DNA of 44,367 nucleotides from Eubacteriales bacterium (lineage in GTDB: Bacteria > Bacillota > Clostridia > Lachnospirales > Lachnospiraceae): NCBI GenBank assembly GCA_030526715.1, contig JAUNCG010000016.1, forward strand, positions 1-44,367, given 5' to 3'. The notes under the pieces are model-generated. The model had not been told where the DNA came from, did not search any database, and was given only the letters and a program-made list of their open reading frames with translations. Within the stretch, counting starts at the first letter, position 1; each line of letters starts with the position of its first letter. Both the position numbers and the translations under genes were made by a program. Below, piece by piece: positions 42,940 to 44,367 of this stretch.

Positions 42940-44163
42940 ATGGAGAAGGAAATGCTGACGCTGGAAGCCTTTGAAGAAGCTTCTGAGGTGGTGAAACGTG
43001 TCACACAGGAGACGAAGCTGATCTACAGCAAATATTACAGTGATCAGACCGGAAATAAGGTATATATTAAGCCGGAGAATATGCAGGTCACCGGAGCCTA
43101 TAAGATCCGCGGCGCATATTATAAGATCTCGACCCTTACGGAAGAGGAGCGTGCCAAGGGACTGATTACCGCGTCTGCGGGCAATCATGCGCAGGGCGTG
43201 GCTTACGCGGCCAAGGAGCAGGGGACGAAGGCGGTCATCGTCATGCCGGTCACGACACCGCTGATCAAGGTGAACCGCACCAAGAGCTACGGAGCAGAGG
43301 TCATTCTGCACGGCAATGTCTATGACGAGGCCTGTGAGTACGCATATCAGCTGGCGGCGGAGCATGGCTATACCTTTATCCATCCGTTTGACGATCCCGG
43401 CGTGGCTACCGGTCAGGGAACGATAGCCATGGAGATCGTAAAGGAGCTTCCGCTGGTGGATTACATTCTGGTGCCGGTCGGTGGAGGCGGACTGGCTACG
43501 GGCGTGTCCACACTGGCGAAGATGCTGAATCCGAATATCAAGGTCATCGGCGTGGAACCGGCAGGAGCCAACTGCCTGCAGGCGTCTCTGGAAGCCGGAG
43601 AGGTAGTGACGCTTCCAAATGTGAATACGATCGCGGACGGTACGGCCGTGAAGACACCGGGCAGCAAAATTTTCCCGTATCTGCAGAAGAATCTGGATGA
43701 TATTATCACCATCGAGGATGATGAGTTGATCGTGGCATTTCTGGATATGGTAGAGAATCATAAAATGATCGTGGAAAACTCAGGACTGCTGACAGTCGCA
43801 GCTCTGAAGCACATGGATGTGAAGAACAAGAAGATCGTCTCGATCTTGAGCGGCGGCAACATGGATGTGATCACCATGTCCTCCGTGGTTCAGTTCGGAC
43901 TGATTCAGAGAGACCGTATCTTTACCGTATCTGTACTGCTTCCGGATATGCCGGGACAACTGGAGAAGGTATCCGGCATCGTAGCGAGACAGCAGGGCAA
44001 CGTCATCAAGCTGGATCACAACCAGTTCATCAGCACGAACCGCAACAAGGCGGTGGAGCTGAAGATCACCATGGAGGCCTTCGGCACGGAGCATAAGAAC
44101 GAGATCGTGAAGGCGCTGGAGGAGAACGGCTATAAGCCGAGACTGATCCGGGCGAATTTGTAA
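42940..44163 (+). CDS. ilvA: Threonine ammonia-lyase (threonine dehydratase) with ACT domain
   Basis: A 407-residue PLP enzyme that deaminates threonine to 2-oxobutyrate, feeding isoleucine synthesis or fermentation. The PLP lysine is in VTGAYKIRGAYYKI, the substrate loop is SAGNHAQGVA, the phosphate-binding loop is GGGGLATG, and LSGGNMD follows. The last 80 residues form one ACT domain (FTVSVLLPDMPGQLEKVSGI), as in the catabolic-type and short biosynthetic enzymes. ATG 42940 is chosen with GAGGACG upstream; ATG 42919 would add seven residues. It stands alone, with no other ilv genes in view. Confidence 0.94.
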   Translation: MEKEMLTLEAFEEASEVVKRVTQETKLIYSKYYSDQTGNKVYIKPENMQVTGAYKIRGAYYKISTLTEEERAKGLITASAGNHAQGVAYAAKEQGTKAVIVMPVTTPLIKVNRTKSYGAEVILHGNVYDEACEYAYQLAAEHGYTFIHPFDDPGVATGQGTIAMEIVKELPLVDYILVPVGGGGLATGVSTLAKMLNPNIKVIGVEPAGANCLQASLEAGEVVTLPNVNTIADGTAVKTPGSKIFPYLQKNLDDIITIEDDELIVAFLDMVENHKMIVENSGLLTVAALKHMDVKNKKIVSILSGGNMDVITMSSVVQFGLIQRDRIFTVSVLLPDMPGQLEKVSGIVARQQGNVIKLDHNQFISTNRNKAVELKITMEAFGTEHKNEIVKALEENGYKPRLIRANL

Positions 44164-44256
44164 AATATATTGGTATCAGTAGAGCAATTAAGCAGATATT
44201 GGCGAACCGTTTCGCCATTTGCCTGATAAAGTTAAAATATAAATATGAAAATAAAG

Positions 44257-44302
44257 AAAATCGTAATCACCGGTTAGAGGATCGGTGATTGCGATTTTTA
44301 AC
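44257..44302. terminator. Strong, probably bidirectional terminator after ilvA
   Basis: AAAATCGTAATCACCG - 10 bases - CGGTGATTGCGATTTT pairs over 16 bases with one G-U, and ends in TTTTT on the plus strand and a T-run on the minus strand. A smaller hairpin GGCGAA-CCGT-TTCGCC lies upstream at 44201-44216. Confidence 0.85.
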
Positions 44303-44367
44303 TTACAGTTGCAGTTTATTAGGTGGGCGAGAACACCTGTGACCTTGGTCATGGGATGAATCGCTAT
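44303..44367. other. Unassigned sequence at the window edge
   Basis: The last 65 bases hold a small dyad AGGTG-ggcgagaa-CACCT and no recognisable start codon with ribosome site. It may be the beginning of a feature that continues outside the window. Confidence 0.3.

Noticed and set aside
44303..44367. Possible end of an IS605-like element or structured RNA at the window edge
   Set aside because: Only a 5-bp dyad is visible and no transposase sequence is present; too little sequence to support any claim.

Overview
The window looks like chromosomal DNA of a low-to-mid GC, anaerobic, probably spore-forming Clostridia, most likely Lachnospiraceae. The basis is protein style and gene order (yicC-remA-gmk-rpoZ, rimO-pgsA-cinA, pta-ackA, yceD-rpmF, plsX-acpP-rnc-smc-ftsY), consensus sigma-A promoters, strong AGGAGG ribosome sites, and several sequences resembling mother-cell sporulation promoters. 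No phage, plasmid, insertion sequence or CRISPR array is visible.

Layout. 1-2.3 kb: the 3' part of an AAA ATPase/DUF4143 gene with a strong terminator, then a minus-strand DUF11 protein gene. 2.3-10.2 kb: rqcH on the minus strand diverges from a tight plus-strand operon (yicC, remA, gmk, rpoZ, a DUF308 membrane protein, rimO, pgsA, cinA) serving RNA turnover, transcription, nucleotide and lipid synthesis and ribosome modification. 10.2-12.5 kb: an accessory block of small unknown proteins, a Cys/Gly-rich protein and an intracellular subtilisin-like protease, several preceded by sigma-E/sigma-K-like promoters; it lies where recA often follows cinA. 12.5-16.3 kb: a polyamine ABC transporter (potA, potB and a fused potC-potD) with an operator-like dyad on its promoter. 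16.4-18.4 kb: a degraded strip holding the tail of a BIG2-type surface protein, an intact beta-propeller lactonase-like gene, and remnants of an ECF transporter T component and a second enzyme.

18.4-22.7 kb: aroC (minus) diverges from a rhomboid-like membrane protein lacking the catalytic motif, followed by an LTA-synthase-type sulfatase and tRNA-Leu(CAA). 22.7-27.6 kb: a plus-strand operon with a zinc-finger anti-sigma-like protein, polA, coaE, a WalJ-type metallo-hydrolase and an ACT-domain protein. 27.8-31.3 kb: a UPF0210 protein, a CmpB-type membrane protein, and convergent tmcAL. 31.4-35.2 kb: pta-ackA for acetate and ATP formation, then an NCS2 purine permease. 35.3-42.8 kb: yceD-rpmF, plsX-acpP, rnc-smc-ftsY. 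42.9-44.2 kb: threonine ammonia-lyase with a C-terminal ACT domain and a strong terminator.

Most of the window is ordinary core genome. The parts most worth a second look are the putative sporulation-regulated island at 10.2-12.5 kb, the potC-potD fusion with its promoter dyad, the rhomboid-like pseudoprotease with a zinc-ribbon tail, and the decayed genes at 16.4-18.4 kb. All statements come from reading the sequence without database searches; family assignments rest on recognised motifs.
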